Part shown: one piece after another, positions 48,804-57,099 of the stretch
Layout of the letters: each line of letters starts with the position of its first letter
Position numbering within the stretch: position 1 is the stretch's first letter
Origin: a virus
IMG/VR virus record: IMGVR_UViG_3300018414_000007
Span: 1 to 64,000 of that record
Reading direction: 5' to 3' (one strand)
DNA: 64,000 nucleotides
Program-made: the position numbers and the translations under genes
The notes under the pieces: generated by a model
The model's input: the letters and a program-made list of their open reading frames with translations, nothing else
Databases searched by the model: none
What the model was told of the DNA's origin: nothing

Positions 48804-50646
48804 TAATAAGATTCTATCTGATATTGTAGTATTTAACAAATATGCAAAGTATATTCCAGAACTTAATAGAAGAGAGTCTTGGGAAGAGATAGTAACTAGA
48901 TATGTAAATATGCTTACAGATAAATATCCACTCTTAACAGAGGAGATATTAGTCAAAAGTAAATTTATATTTGAAAAGAAGGTATTACCTTCTATGAGAG
49001 CATTACAATTCGCTGGTATTCCTATTGAAAGGAATCCTAGTAGAGTATATAATTGTGCTTACTTACCAGTTGATGATTACAGAGCTTTTAGTGAAGCTAT
49101 GTTTTTATTATTAGGTGGTACAGGAGTAGGATATAGTGTACAATTTGCTCATATAGAAAAATTACCAGAGATAGTTAAACCAACTAAAACTAAACGTTAC
49201 TTAGTTAGTGATAGTATAGAAGGTTGGGCAGATTCCATTAAAGCTCTTATAAAGAGTTATCTGGGATATACTAATGCAAAGCCAAGATTTGATCTTTCTG
49301 ATATTAGAAAGAAAGGAGCTAGGTTAATAACTGCTGGAGGTAAAGCTCCAGGTCCAGAACCACTAAAGACTTGTTTGTTTCAAATTGAAACATTACTAGA
49401 AAGGAAAGAAAATGGGAGTAAACTAACAGATGTAGAATGTCATGATATTATGTGTTATATTGCAAATGCAGTATTAGCAGGTGGTATTAGAAGAGCTGCA
49501 ATGATTAGTTTATTCTCATTTGATTCCGAAGCTATGCTTACTAGTAAAACAGGTAATTGGTGGGAATTAAATGAACAAAGAGGTAGAGCAAATAACTCTG
49601 CTGTAATTGTTAGAAATAGAATAAACAAAGAAGATTGGGATAGAGTTTGGAAGATAATTGAAAATAGTAATTCAGGAGAACCTGGAGTCTATTTTACAAA
49701 TGATGCTAATTGGGGTACTAACCCTTGTTGTGAAATAGCATTAAGACCATTTCAATTTTGTAATCTTACTGAAGTAAATGTATCTGATGTTGAATCTCAA
49801 GAAGATTTAAATGAGAGAGTAACAATAGCTGCATTCTTTGGTACACTTCAAGCAGGATTTACAGATTTCCATTATCTAAGAGATATATGGAGAAAAACAA
49901 CTGAAAAAGAAGCTCTGATTGGAGTAGGTATGACTGGAATAGGTTCTGGTCAAGTATTAAAATATGATTTAAAAAGTGCTAGTAAAGAAGTTAAAAAAGA
50001 AAATGCAAGAGTATCTGATATTATATCTATCAACTCTGCAGCTAGGTGTACAACAATTAAACCTTCTGGGACTAGTAGTTGTGTACTTGGTACTTCTAGT
50101 GGAATTCATGCATGGCATGATACTTATTATCTCAGATCTATTAGAGTTGGTAAAAACGAGTCTTTATATACTTATTTAAGTATATATCATCCAGAACTAA
50201 TAGAAGATGACTTTTTTAAACCAGAGACACAAGCAGTAATAAGAATTCCACAGAAAGCTCCTAAAGGTTCTATATTAAGAACTGAAAGTGCTTTAGACCT
50301 ATTAAATAGAGTAAAGAAATTTAATCTTGAGTGGGTTAAATCTGGTCATAATAAAGGTAGTAATACTAATAATGTATCAGCTACAATATCAATTAAACCT
50401 GAAGAATGGGTAGAAGTTGGTGAATGGATGTGGAATAATAAAGAGACATTTAATGGATTAAGTGTATTACCATATGATAATGGTAGTTATATCCAGGCAC
50501 CCTTTGAAGTAATAACTGAAGAGGAATACAATAAGAAATTTGAAACACTAAAAAATATAGATTTAACAAAAGTAATAGAACTAGATGATAGTACACAGCA
50601 TTCTCAAGAAGCTTCTTGTGCAGGAGGACTATGTGAAGTTACTTAA
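48751..50646 (+). CDS. nrdJ: class II (adenosylcobalamin-dependent) ribonucleotide reductase
   Basis: 631 residues. PSRVYNCAYLPVDDY (first active-site Cys), LLLGGTGVGYSVQF, WGTNPCCEIALRPFQFCNLT (radical-site Cys and Glu), SGTSSCVLGTSSGIHAWHD, and a C-terminal pair in EASCAGGLCEVT used for re-reduction. No separate beta subunit or glycyl-radical motif is seen nearby, so this is the B12-using monomeric class. It makes dNTPs from ribonucleotides. Start is GTG at 48751 after GAGGAG; no ATG is present in the early frame. Confidence 0.88.
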   Translation: MEKEKVYQVQQKEDSNLSNKILSDIVVFNKYAKYIPELNRRESWEEIVTRYVNMLTDKYPLLTEEILVKSKFIFEKKVLPSMRALQFAGIPIERNPSRVYNCAYLPVDDYRAFSEAMFLLLGGTGVGYSVQFAHIEKLPEIVKPTKTKRYLVSDSIEGWADSIKALIKSYLGYTNAKPRFDLSDIRKKGARLITAGGKAPGPEPLKTCLFQIETLLERKENGSKLTDVECHDIMCYIANAVLAGGIRRAAMISLFSFDSEAMLTSKTGNWWELNEQRGRANNSAVIVRNRINKEDWDRVWKIIENSNSGEPGVYFTNDANWGTNPCCEIALRPFQFCNLTEVNVSDVESQEDLNERVTIAAFFGTLQAGFTDFHYLRDIWRKTTEKEALIGVGMTGIGSGQVLKYDLKSASKEVKKENARVSDIISINSAARCTTIKPSGTSSCVLGTSSGIHAWHDTYYLRSIRVGKNESLYTYLSIYHPELIEDDFFKPETQAVIRIPQKAPKGSILRTESALDLLNRVKKFNLEWVKSGHNKGSNTNNVSATISIKPEEWVEVGEWMWNNKETFNGLSVLPYDNGSYIQAPFEVITEEEYNKKFETLKNIDLTKVIELDDSTQHSQEASCAGGLCEVT

Positions 50647-50657
50647 TACATAAAATT

Positions 50658-51209
50658 ATGAATTCAAGTCCAAGACTGAAATTTAGTTCTTTCATGAGAA
50701 GAACACCAAAAGTAACAACAGTTACAACTCCTACAGTAACTACAGAAAGAAGGAGAAGATCAGCATTAATGGAAGAAACTCCTGCACAACAAATAGTTGA
50801 GAAAAAGGAAGAACCAAAACCAGTTAAAAAGGTTAAATTAGAAGTTACAGTAAAAGAGACTTCTTATGACATTTATGAATGTGGTACAAAATCATTGGGT
50901 AGATTATGTAGTGTTTATCCCAGTCCTACAAACAATTGTCAAATTCAATCAATTTCTGGTATAGATTATGTTTTAGCTAATTTAAATACAGAAGATACTA
51001 TTACATTTCTTCATGAAGTTTATGAGAATACAGCTATGAAAACATTATTTCTAGTAGATGTATCTTCTCCTTATTTAAAAAGGATAGAAGCTATATTTGA
51101 ACCTAGTGAAATGTTAGTTAAAGCTCCTTATATTAATAATACAGGGAGTAGTATGTGTTTATACCTTCTTCAAATAAAACAAATGTTGGAAAGAAGAGAT
51201 TTAATATGA
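50658..51209 (+). CDS. unknown protein after RNR
   Basis: 183 residues. Basic and T/P-rich N-terminus (VTTVTTPTVTTERRRRSALM), a linker, then a compact domain: YECGTKSLGRLCSVYPSPTN, NCQIQSISGIDYVLANLN, KTLFLVDVSSPYLKRIEAI and SSMCLYLLQIKQML. The domain is loosely like small acetyltransferase-like folds, which occur with some amidoligase systems. That is a guess. No catalytic residue can be assigned. Confidence 0.45.
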   Translation: MNSSPRLKFSSFMRRTPKVTTVTTPTVTTERRRRSALMEETPAQQIVEKKEEPKPVKKVKLEVTVKETSYDIYECGTKSLGRLCSVYPSPTNNCQIQSISGIDYVLANLNTEDTITFLHEVYENTAMKTLFLVDVSSPYLKRIEAIFEPSEMLVKAPYINNTGSSMCLYLLQIKQMLERRDLI

Positions 51210-51418
51210 TTGATAAGAGAACGTTTAATAGACTTAAAAATTATTATTTTTCATTATATGAGATAGAACAAGAGCTAAGTGAAGCTCAATATCCCCAAAA
51301 ATCTACTATTAATGTAGATGAATATGACTTTTTAGAGTCTTTAAAGAGTAGACAAACTGATCAAATTGATAAAATAAAACAATTACTAGATGAATATAAA
51401 AATTCAGAAAGCACATGA
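51206..51418 (+). CDS. small helical protein
   Basis: 70 residues from ATG 51206 (MIDKRTFNRLKNYYFSLYEI); frame to 51155 overlaps more and is not preferred. Helical and acidic (EQELSEAQYPQ, LLDEYKNSEST). It overlaps dUTPase by 29 bases. Role unknown. Confidence 0.5.
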   Translation: MIDKRTFNRLKNYYFSLYEIEQELSEAQYPQKSTINVDEYDFLESLKSRQTDQIDKIKQLLDEYKNSEST

Positions 51419-51818
51419 GGATGCAATCATCCCAAAATATCAAACTAAAGGAGCTGCAGGATTTGATTTTCATGCAATAGAGGATTTTACTCTATTAGAA
51501 GGACAAACAAGTCTTATTAAAACAGGATTAGTTTTTGAAGTTCCAGAAGGTTATGAATTACAGATTAGATCAAGGAGTGGTCTAGCTTTAAAGCACGGTG
51601 TATTTGTATTAAATGGTCCGGGTACTATAGACTCTGATTACAGAGGAGAAGTAGGTATTATTTTAACAAATGCAGGTAAGAATTTTACAATTAAAAAAGG
51701 AGACAGAATTGCACAAGGAGTAATTAACGCAATTATACAAGCAGAGTTTGAAGAGGCTTTAGAAGTTTCAGAAACTGGTAGAGGTAAAGGTGGTTTTGGT
51801 AGCACAAAATTAAAATAA
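51390..51818 (+). CDS. dut: dUTPase
   Basis: 142 residues, all five motifs: GAAGFDFHAIEDF (1), RSRSGLALKHGVF (2), GPGTIDSDYRGEVG (3), KKGDRIAQGVI (4) and RGKGGFGST (5). It hydrolyses dUTP to dUMP, keeping uracil out of DNA and giving dUMP for thymidylate. Trimeric type. Starts ATG 51390 overlapping the previous gene, near the RNR gene. Confidence 0.92.
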   Translation: MNIKIQKAHEDAIIPKYQTKGAAGFDFHAIEDFTLLEGQTSLIKTGLVFEVPEGYELQIRSRSGLALKHGVFVLNGPGTIDSDYRGEVGIILTNAGKNFTIKKGDRIAQGVINAIIQAEFEEALEVSETGRGKGGFGSTKLK

Positions 51819-51820
51819 TT

Positions 51821-52072
51821 ATGAATAATGTAATTGAAGTATCAAAGAAAAGAACTCCTTTAGATGAGGTAGAACTCTGGCTAGGAGTTGCTAAAGCTAG
51901 ATTTGCTTATGAAATTAAAGATATGACTAGTTTACAATTATCAAACTTTCTGAATAGACAGTTTAGTATCAATTGTAGAGAAAGTGATATCTTTCTTTTA
52001 TATGAACCTACCGTTGATGAAATGGAAATAGATCTAGTAGCTCAGTTTAGTGCAATGGGTCTTTATTATTAG
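51821..52072 (+). CDS. unknown small protein
   Basis: 83 residues: MNNVIEVSKKRTPLDEVELW then LGVAKARFAYEIKDMTSLQL and RESDIFLLYEPTVDEMEIDL. Mixed alpha/beta, acidic end. No motif. Two bases after dUTPase. Confidence 0.5.
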   Translation: MNNVIEVSKKRTPLDEVELWLGVAKARFAYEIKDMTSLQLSNFLNRQFSINCRESDIFLLYEPTVDEMEIDLVAQFSAMGLYY

Positions 52073-52080
52073 AATGTAGA

Positions 52081-52317
52081 ATGATTACAAACAAAACAAA
52101 ATGTAAAACTTGTAATGGAACAGGTAGAGTTATAGACACTATTATTCCAGGACGAGTAGATGAATTAAAATTATGTCCAGTATGTGAAGGATTAGGAGTT
52201 CCTTTAAGAACTATTGTAGAAGATCAATTTGATGAATCTGCAGAGATTGAAGGAACACTCTTACATAATGATGATGTTGGATATATAGATTTTGAAGAAG
52301 AGGATTACGAGTTTTAA
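52081..52317 (+). CDS. DnaJ-type zinc-finger-like protein
   Basis: 78 residues. CKTCNGTGRVIDT and LCPVCEGLGVPLRTI form two CxxCxGxG repeats, the zinc site of DnaJ central domains; the acidic end (IEGTLLHNDDVGYIDFEEED) is typical of small phage proteins. May help a client protein fold or bind a partner. It is short for DnaJ, with no J-domain. Confidence 0.6.
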   Translation: MITNKTKCKTCNGTGRVIDTIIPGRVDELKLCPVCEGLGVPLRTIVEDQFDESAEIEGTLLHNDDVGYIDFEEEDYEF

Positions 52318-52325
52318 AAAAATAA

Positions 52326-53009
52326 ATGAAATTTGAGATAGATATAGAGAGATTAATAGATGAAGGAGTAAAACTCCATCAATTCTTTTTATGTCAATTA
52401 GTATATCAACAAGACAGTAAAATATTAAACTATTACTTAGAACAATTTGGTACTTTTTTAGATAAAAATGATTTTGAATTTTTAGTAAGTAATGAATATT
52501 TAGGTTTACATAATCCACAAAAAGGATATGTATTCAGTAATCTATTTATTACTAAGAAATTTATAAATAAGTTTATTGAAAAAGAAGTTAAATCAAAATT
52601 GGAACAAGAATCAGTTGAAGATTGGATTGATTTGTGGTATAATTTATTTCCTAAAGGAGTAAAATCAGGAGGTTATCTTGTCAGAAGTGATAAGAATGGC
52701 TGTCTTAATAAGATGAAGAAATTCTGTAAGAAGAATCCTGATTTTACTAAGGAGATAATCTTAAAAGCTACTAGTGATTATATAGATTATTATAGAATGA
52801 GGAATTGGAGTTATATGACTTCAGCTCATTATCTAATATATAAGAATGATATATCACTATTAGCAGGTCAATGTGAGATGATACTAGACAAAATAAATTC
52901 TGGTAAAGAAGTAAATCTAAAAATAGAACAATATAAAATTGATTCTAAAGATAAAGATTATTTCTCAGAAACAGATATATTTGGTAGTAACATGATGGAT
53001 AGATTGTAG
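52326..53009 (+). CDS. unknown protein before helicase
   Basis: 227 residues, mostly helical: MKFEIDIERLIDEGVKLHQF, then WIDLWYNLFPKGVKSGGYLV, GCLNKMKKFCKKNPDFTKEI and ATSDYIDYYRMRNWSYMTS. The pattern LFPKG-K-GGY--R-D---C--KMKKF-KKNPD recurs in phage genes next to helicases and primases; a helicase loader or replisome component is plausible, not shown. Confidence 0.5.
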   Translation: MKFEIDIERLIDEGVKLHQFFLCQLVYQQDSKILNYYLEQFGTFLDKNDFEFLVSNEYLGLHNPQKGYVFSNLFITKKFINKFIEKEVKSKLEQESVEDWIDLWYNLFPKGVKSGGYLVRSDKNGCLNKMKKFCKKNPDFTKEIILKATSDYIDYYRMRNWSYMTSAHYLIYKNDISLLAGQCEMILDKINSGKEVNLKIEQYKIDSKDKDYFSETDIFGSNMMDRL

Positions 53010-53017
53010 GGAGGAAA

Positions 53018-54154
53018 TTGACAGGAGAAGTAACAAGTTCTTCATATTACCGTAAAGTAATAGAAGACATAAAAAATAACAAGAAAAGAAGGTTAGAAGG
53101 AAAACTAAATTGTATACCTTGGAGAAGTTTTCCTAAATTATGTACAAAAATTCCAGGTATAGAACAAGAACAATATGTTATTGTTACAGCAAATAGTAAA
53201 GTAGGTAAGACTCAACTTGCAGATTTTCTATATGTATTAGAGCCATATAAGTTTATTAAGGATAATCCTGATTGTGGTATTAAGTTAAAGATATTTTATT
53301 TCTCTTTAGAAATTAGTAGAAAGAAGAAACTAATATCTCTATTAACAAATAAGATTTATAATGAAACTGGTAAAATAATTGATGCTCAGAATATTAATTC
53401 TAAGTTTGATAATTATATACTAGAAGATGATATAGAACAATTAATAGAAAAATATATACCCTATTTTGATGAGTTCGAGAAAACTGTATCTATTATTGAT
53501 AATATTAGGAATCCTTTTGGTATTTATAAGTATATGCGAACCTATGCGGAAACTCATGGTAAGTATGTTAAAAAGGAAATAGAAATAATAGATGAATATG
53601 GAAATGTAAAGAATGAACTAGTAAATGATTACTATGTTCCAAATGATCCAGATGAATATGTAATTGTGTTAACTGACTCAGCTAACTTATTAGCTCCTGA
53701 GAATGGAGGTAATTTGCATCAAGCTATGAGTAAGTTTAGTAGTGATTATTGTCTTCATATGAGAGATAAATGGAAGTACACAGTAGTTAATATACAGCAA
53801 CAAGCTGCAGAACAAGAGAAACAACAATTTAATAACTTTGGTGGTTCTATCACTAATAAACTAAGACCATCAGCAGATGGATTAGGTGATAATAAGCTAA
53901 CTGGTAGAGATTGTAATCTTATGTTTGGTTTATTTGCTCCACATAGATATGAAATAAAAACATATAATGGCTATGATATTGAAAGATTAAAAGACAATTA
54001 TAGAGAATTAAATGTTTTATTTAATAGAGATGGTGGTGGATTTTTTACAGATGACTTACTATTTAGTGGTGCTGTAAATCATTTTGAAGAAGCTCCTAGA
54101 GAAATCAGAGGAGATGAAGAATATAGTAAATTGTTAAAAAGGATAAGGAGTTAA
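53018..54154 (+). CDS. DnaB-like / RecA-fold replicative ATPase
   Basis: 378 residues. Walker A TANSKVGKTQLADFLY, where the first Gly is replaced by Ala; strand and Asp region YVIVLTDSANLLAPEN (Walker B), and WKYTVVNIQQQAAEQEKQQ with sensor-like Gln residues. The helicase core unwinds DNA ahead of the polymerase. TTG start after AGGGAGGAAA. It follows the putative loader and precedes RecT. Confidence 0.75.
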   Translation: MTGEVTSSSYYRKVIEDIKNNKKRRLEGKLNCIPWRSFPKLCTKIPGIEQEQYVIVTANSKVGKTQLADFLYVLEPYKFIKDNPDCGIKLKIFYFSLEISRKKKLISLLTNKIYNETGKIIDAQNINSKFDNYILEDDIEQLIEKYIPYFDEFEKTVSIIDNIRNPFGIYKYMRTYAETHGKYVKKEIEIIDEYGNVKNELVNDYYVPNDPDEYVIVLTDSANLLAPENGGNLHQAMSKFSSDYCLHMRDKWKYTVVNIQQQAAEQEKQQFNNFGGSITNKLRPSADGLGDNKLTGRDCNLMFGLFAPHRYEIKTYNGYDIERLKDNYRELNVLFNRDGGGFFTDDLLFSGAVNHFEEAPREIRGDEEYSKLLKRIRS

Positions 54155-54178
54155 GTGAGAGAAGAAGAAGTAATGATA

Positions 54179-54766
54179 ATGAGTGATACTAGTAGAGACT
54201 TAGTAATTCAAAAAACTAACCAAGATACAATGTTGCAAGAAGCACATACTTGGGTTAAGAGTGGATTATTGCCTGCTAATATCAAAACTCCAGAGCAAGC
54301 TGTAGTAATAGCTCTGAAGGGTAAAGAATTAAATCTACAGACTATGGCATCATTTGAAATGATTGATGTTATAATGGGTAAACCTTGTCTAAAGCCTAAA
54401 GGAATGGCAGCTTTAGTAAGAAAAGGTGGAGTAAAAACTAAAACCATCAAAGACTTTGAACCTGTTTATAATGAAGAGGGAAAGAAAGTAGATATGGAAA
54501 CTGTTATCAGATTCTATAGAGATGGTATTGAAGAAGACGTAAAATATACTTATATGGATGCTTCTAATTTAGGTTTAACTTCCAAAGATAATTGGAAGAA
54601 ACAACCTGGGGTTATGATGTATTGGAGGTGTTATAGCAAAGGAGCTAATAGAGTTTGTCCAGACTTGATTGGAGGATTATATACAACAGAAGAATTAGCA
54701 TCCTTTACAGCAAATGCACCAGAAATCATCTTAACAGAAGATGGAGAATCTGTAGTAGTACAATAA
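54179..54766 (+). CDS. RecT-like ssDNA-annealing protein
   Basis: 195 residues from ATG 54179 (MSDTSRDLVIQKTNQDTM); the GTG at 54155 is possible but less likely. ALKGKELNLQTMASFEMIDV and IMGKPCLKPKGMAALVRKGG match the conserved core of RecT-family annealing proteins (G-x-E-L-x-(L/M)-x-x-M-x-x-(F/L)-x-x-I-x-V-I-x-G-K-P). It pairs complementary single strands in recombination. C-terminus acidic. Confidence 0.65.
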   Translation: MSDTSRDLVIQKTNQDTMLQEAHTWVKSGLLPANIKTPEQAVVIALKGKELNLQTMASFEMIDVIMGKPCLKPKGMAALVRKGGVKTKTIKDFEPVYNEEGKKVDMETVIRFYRDGIEEDVKYTYMDASNLGLTSKDNWKKQPGVMMYWRCYSKGANRVCPDLIGGLYTTEELASFTANAPEIILTEDGESVVVQ

Positions 54767-54772
54767 ATAATA

Positions 54773-54934
54773 ATGAAAGTTGATAAAGTAGAAATAGCTA
54801 AAGAAGTATTAAGAGAAATGAAGATTTCATTTTGTAATGATATAGATGATAATGAATGGTATATTAGTACAGATGAAGATCATATAATTAATGCTATGTT
54901 AGTATTTTTAGAAAAAGTAAATAATTTAAAATAG
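54773..54934 (+). CDS. 53-aa acidic protein
   Basis: ATG at 54773, TAG ending at 54934: MKVDKVEIAKEVLREMKISF then NDIDDNEWYISTDEDHIINA. Helix then acidic. Between the annealing protein and the SSB-like gene, so it may be a small recombination partner. Function unknown. Confidence 0.5.
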   Translation: MKVDKVEIAKEVLREMKISFCNDIDDNEWYISTDEDHIINAMLVFLEKVNNLK

Positions 54935-54954
54935 ATAGATAAGTGAACGAGGTA

Positions 54955-55494
54955 ATGACAGAAAATAATAACGTAGTAGATTTTAGCCAAGTAGTAGAAC
55001 CTACAAATACTAATAAACCAGCAGTAAAAAGAGTATCTAAAGGTGCTCAAGTATTAACAATTACTGCTATTGAAGATACAATGAGTAGAGGTGGAACTCC
55101 AGGTTTTGCTGTAACTTTTGCAAATGTAGAAGGAGCAACTTTTCCACATACATTTTGGAATACACCAAAAGCAGTTGTAAGGATTCAAAATTTAGTAACA
55201 GGTTTTACTGGTGAAAAACCTACTGGTAAAATGGATACAGCATCTTTAAGTGCAGCTTTAGTAGGGCAATCCTCAAACTGTATTGTTGATGCTAATATCA
55301 AATTAAATGAAAGTAATGGAAAGGTATACAGAAATGAATATCCTACATTAAGATATAGTGGTTTTGCTAATAAAGTAACTCCATTTAAAGATTCTGATGC
55401 AGTAGTTAATGAACCAGCAGAACTTGGAAGTGTAACTTCTAATACTGTATTAGGAGTTATGGATCAACCAGATAATGGAGGACTTCCTTTTTAA
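54955..55494 (+). CDS. SSB-like ssDNA-binding protein
   Basis: 179 residues from ATG 54955 (MTENNNVVDFSQVVEPTNTN), with GAGG just before it; GTG 54943 is a longer option. A beta-rich OB-like domain (GAQVLTITAIEDTMSRGGTP, GFAVTFANVEGATFPHTFWN) and an acidic tail ending GGLPF, like the conserved SSB end. It coats single strands and recruits replication proteins. This is by pattern and position between RecT-like and primase genes. Confidence 0.6.
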   Translation: MTENNNVVDFSQVVEPTNTNKPAVKRVSKGAQVLTITAIEDTMSRGGTPGFAVTFANVEGATFPHTFWNTPKAVVRIQNLVTGFTGEKPTGKMDTASLSAALVGQSSNCIVDANIKLNESNGKVYRNEYPTLRYSGFANKVTPFKDSDAVVNEPAELGSVTSNTVLGVMDQPDNGGLPF

Positions 55495-55508
55495 AATGGT
55501 AAGTTAAA

Positions 55509-55540
55509 TTTGTAATTACCGTTTTAATTTAGTATCTTTA
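55509..55540 (+). promoter_or_regulatory. Bacteroidetes-type promoter of the second HNH gene
   Basis: TTTG (55509-55512), exactly 20 bases, TATCTTTA (55533-55540); the HNH ATG lies 3 bases later (55544). One mismatch in the -7 box (A for the last G). Nearly leaderless, as for the other HNH gene. Confidence 0.65.
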
Positions 55541-55543
55541 TAC

Positions 55544-56083
55544 ATGAAGAATTGTATCATATGTAAAGAAGTACAGCCATTAGATAACTTTTATAAACAT
55601 AAGGGTATGTCTGATGGCTTACTTAATAAATGTAAGTCTTGTTGTAAAAATCAGAGTAAGAAAAGAGAAAAGTTTCTAAGATTAAATAATCCTGAATGGG
55701 TTAAAAAGGATAGAAATAGGTGTAGATTAAAATTTCATAGGCTTAGTAAAAATTGGAAACAGCCCTCTGTAGAAGTTAAAAGAAAGAGAAATATGAATTA
55801 TAAAAAGAATTATCCAGAAAAATATGCTGCTCATTTAGCTTGTAAAAATTTAATCAAAGGAGATTCAAGTAATCACTTACACCATTGGTCTTATAATGAA
55901 CAACATTATACAGATTGTATTGAACTAAATTCTGAATGTCATAATTATGTACATAGATTTATCATATATGATCAAGAGTATATGATGTATAGAACTATAG
56001 ATAATAAACTTTTAGATACAAAGGAAAAGCATTTGGATTATATAAATCAATGTTTTAAAGACAATTTAATTAATAAACTTTGA
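55544..56083 (+). CDS. HNH homing endonuclease
   Basis: 179 residues, MKNCIICKEVQPLDNFYKHK. N-terminal zinc site C-x-x-C ... CKSCCKN with L-DNFYKHKGMSDGL, as in the other HNH protein here, but a different C-terminal part: HLHHWSYNEQHYTDC and SECHNYVHRF, the HNH motif. It is inserted between the SSB-like gene and primase, overlapping the primase start by 4 bases. Confidence 0.7.
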   Translation: MKNCIICKEVQPLDNFYKHKGMSDGLLNKCKSCCKNQSKKREKFLRLNNPEWVKKDRNRCRLKFHRLSKNWKQPSVEVKRKRNMNYKKNYPEKYAAHLACKNLIKGDSSNHLHHWSYNEQHYTDCIELNSECHNYVHRFIIYDQEYMMYRTIDNKLLDTKEKHLDYINQCFKDNLINKL

Positions 56084-57099
56084 TCGTAGATTTTGATAGT
56101 ATACCTTTAACAAGTGCTGAGGATTTACTTAGTAAGGTTTCTGAAAAAGAAATCTATGAGTACTATCTTGGAGAATCTATTAAGGAAGGACGAGCTTATA
56201 CTTGTCCTTTCCATAAAGATAACACTCCATCTTTAAGCTTCAAATTGATGCCTAGTGGTTTATTATATCACAAATGCTTTGGATGTGGAGAGGGAGGAAG
56301 TGCAATTAACTTTGTAAGTAAATTAAAACATTTGTACTCAACCAGAGATGCAATAAGCCTAATACAGAGAGATTTAAACTTGGGTTTAGGAGGACCTGTA
56401 AGTTCTTCTACTACTCCTAGAGAAAGAGTATTAAATACGGGCTTTACTACAGAGGATAATACTGTTATTATACCAGTGAAACAATCTTTCACTCTAGCTG
56501 ATTATAGATATTGGCAGCAGTATTATATATCTCTTAACATGTTACTAAAGTATAATATAAGTAGCTGCAAGGAAGTATATATCAAAAGAATCAAAGAAAA
56601 TAGTCTAGCTTTATTTGCAGTGTATTCTAATACTAATCCTATTTATTGTTATGAGATAGGAAACAAATATAAGATTTATAGACCGTTAAATCCTACCAAA
56701 TCATTTAAATGGCTTAGTACCTGTAAAGCCATTGATATACAGGGGATGGAACAATTACCTTCTAAAGGTGATTTGCTTATTATAACATCCTCAATGAAAG
56801 ATCTACTTGTACTCAAACTATTTGGATATAATGCTATAGCATTAGGAGGAGAAGGTAATAGAATATCTGCAAAAATTCTAGACTATCTCTATGCCTGTTT
56901 TAATAAAATTATTGTATTTTATGATAATGATGAAGCAGGATTAAAGTATGGAGAAAAGTTTGCCTCTGAGATAGAGTCTAATTACATTTATATTCCAACA
57001 GAATATAGTGATACAAAAGATATCTCAGATTTTATTAAAAAGTATGGAAAAGAACAGACGGGAAGTTTGCTCAAAAATTTAATTAATGATAGTAAGTAA
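56080..57099 (+). CDS. DnaG-type primase (CHC2/TOPRIM)
   Basis: 339 residues, TTG start at 56080. Zinc finger: YTCPFHKDNTPSLSF with later HKCFGCGEGGSAINFV (C-H-C-C). TOPRIM: LLIITSSMKDLLVLKLFG then IIVFYDNDEAGLKYGEKF. The first TOPRIM Glu is replaced by Ser (SSMKD). It makes RNA primers for lagging strands; partner helicase is upstream. The start directly abuts the HNH gene, which may have taken its original start. Confidence 0.8.
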   Translation: MIVDFDSIPLTSAEDLLSKVSEKEIYEYYLGESIKEGRAYTCPFHKDNTPSLSFKLMPSGLLYHKCFGCGEGGSAINFVSKLKHLYSTRDAISLIQRDLNLGLGGPVSSSTTPRERVLNTGFTTEDNTVIIPVKQSFTLADYRYWQQYYISLNMLLKYNISSCKEVYIKRIKENSLALFAVYSNTNPIYCYEIGNKYKIYRPLNPTKSFKWLSTCKAIDIQGMEQLPSKGDLLIITSSMKDLLVLKLFGYNAIALGGEGNRISAKILDYLYACFNKIIVFYDNDEAGLKYGEKFASEIESNYIYIPTEYSDTKDISDFIKKYGKEQTGSLLKNLINDSK

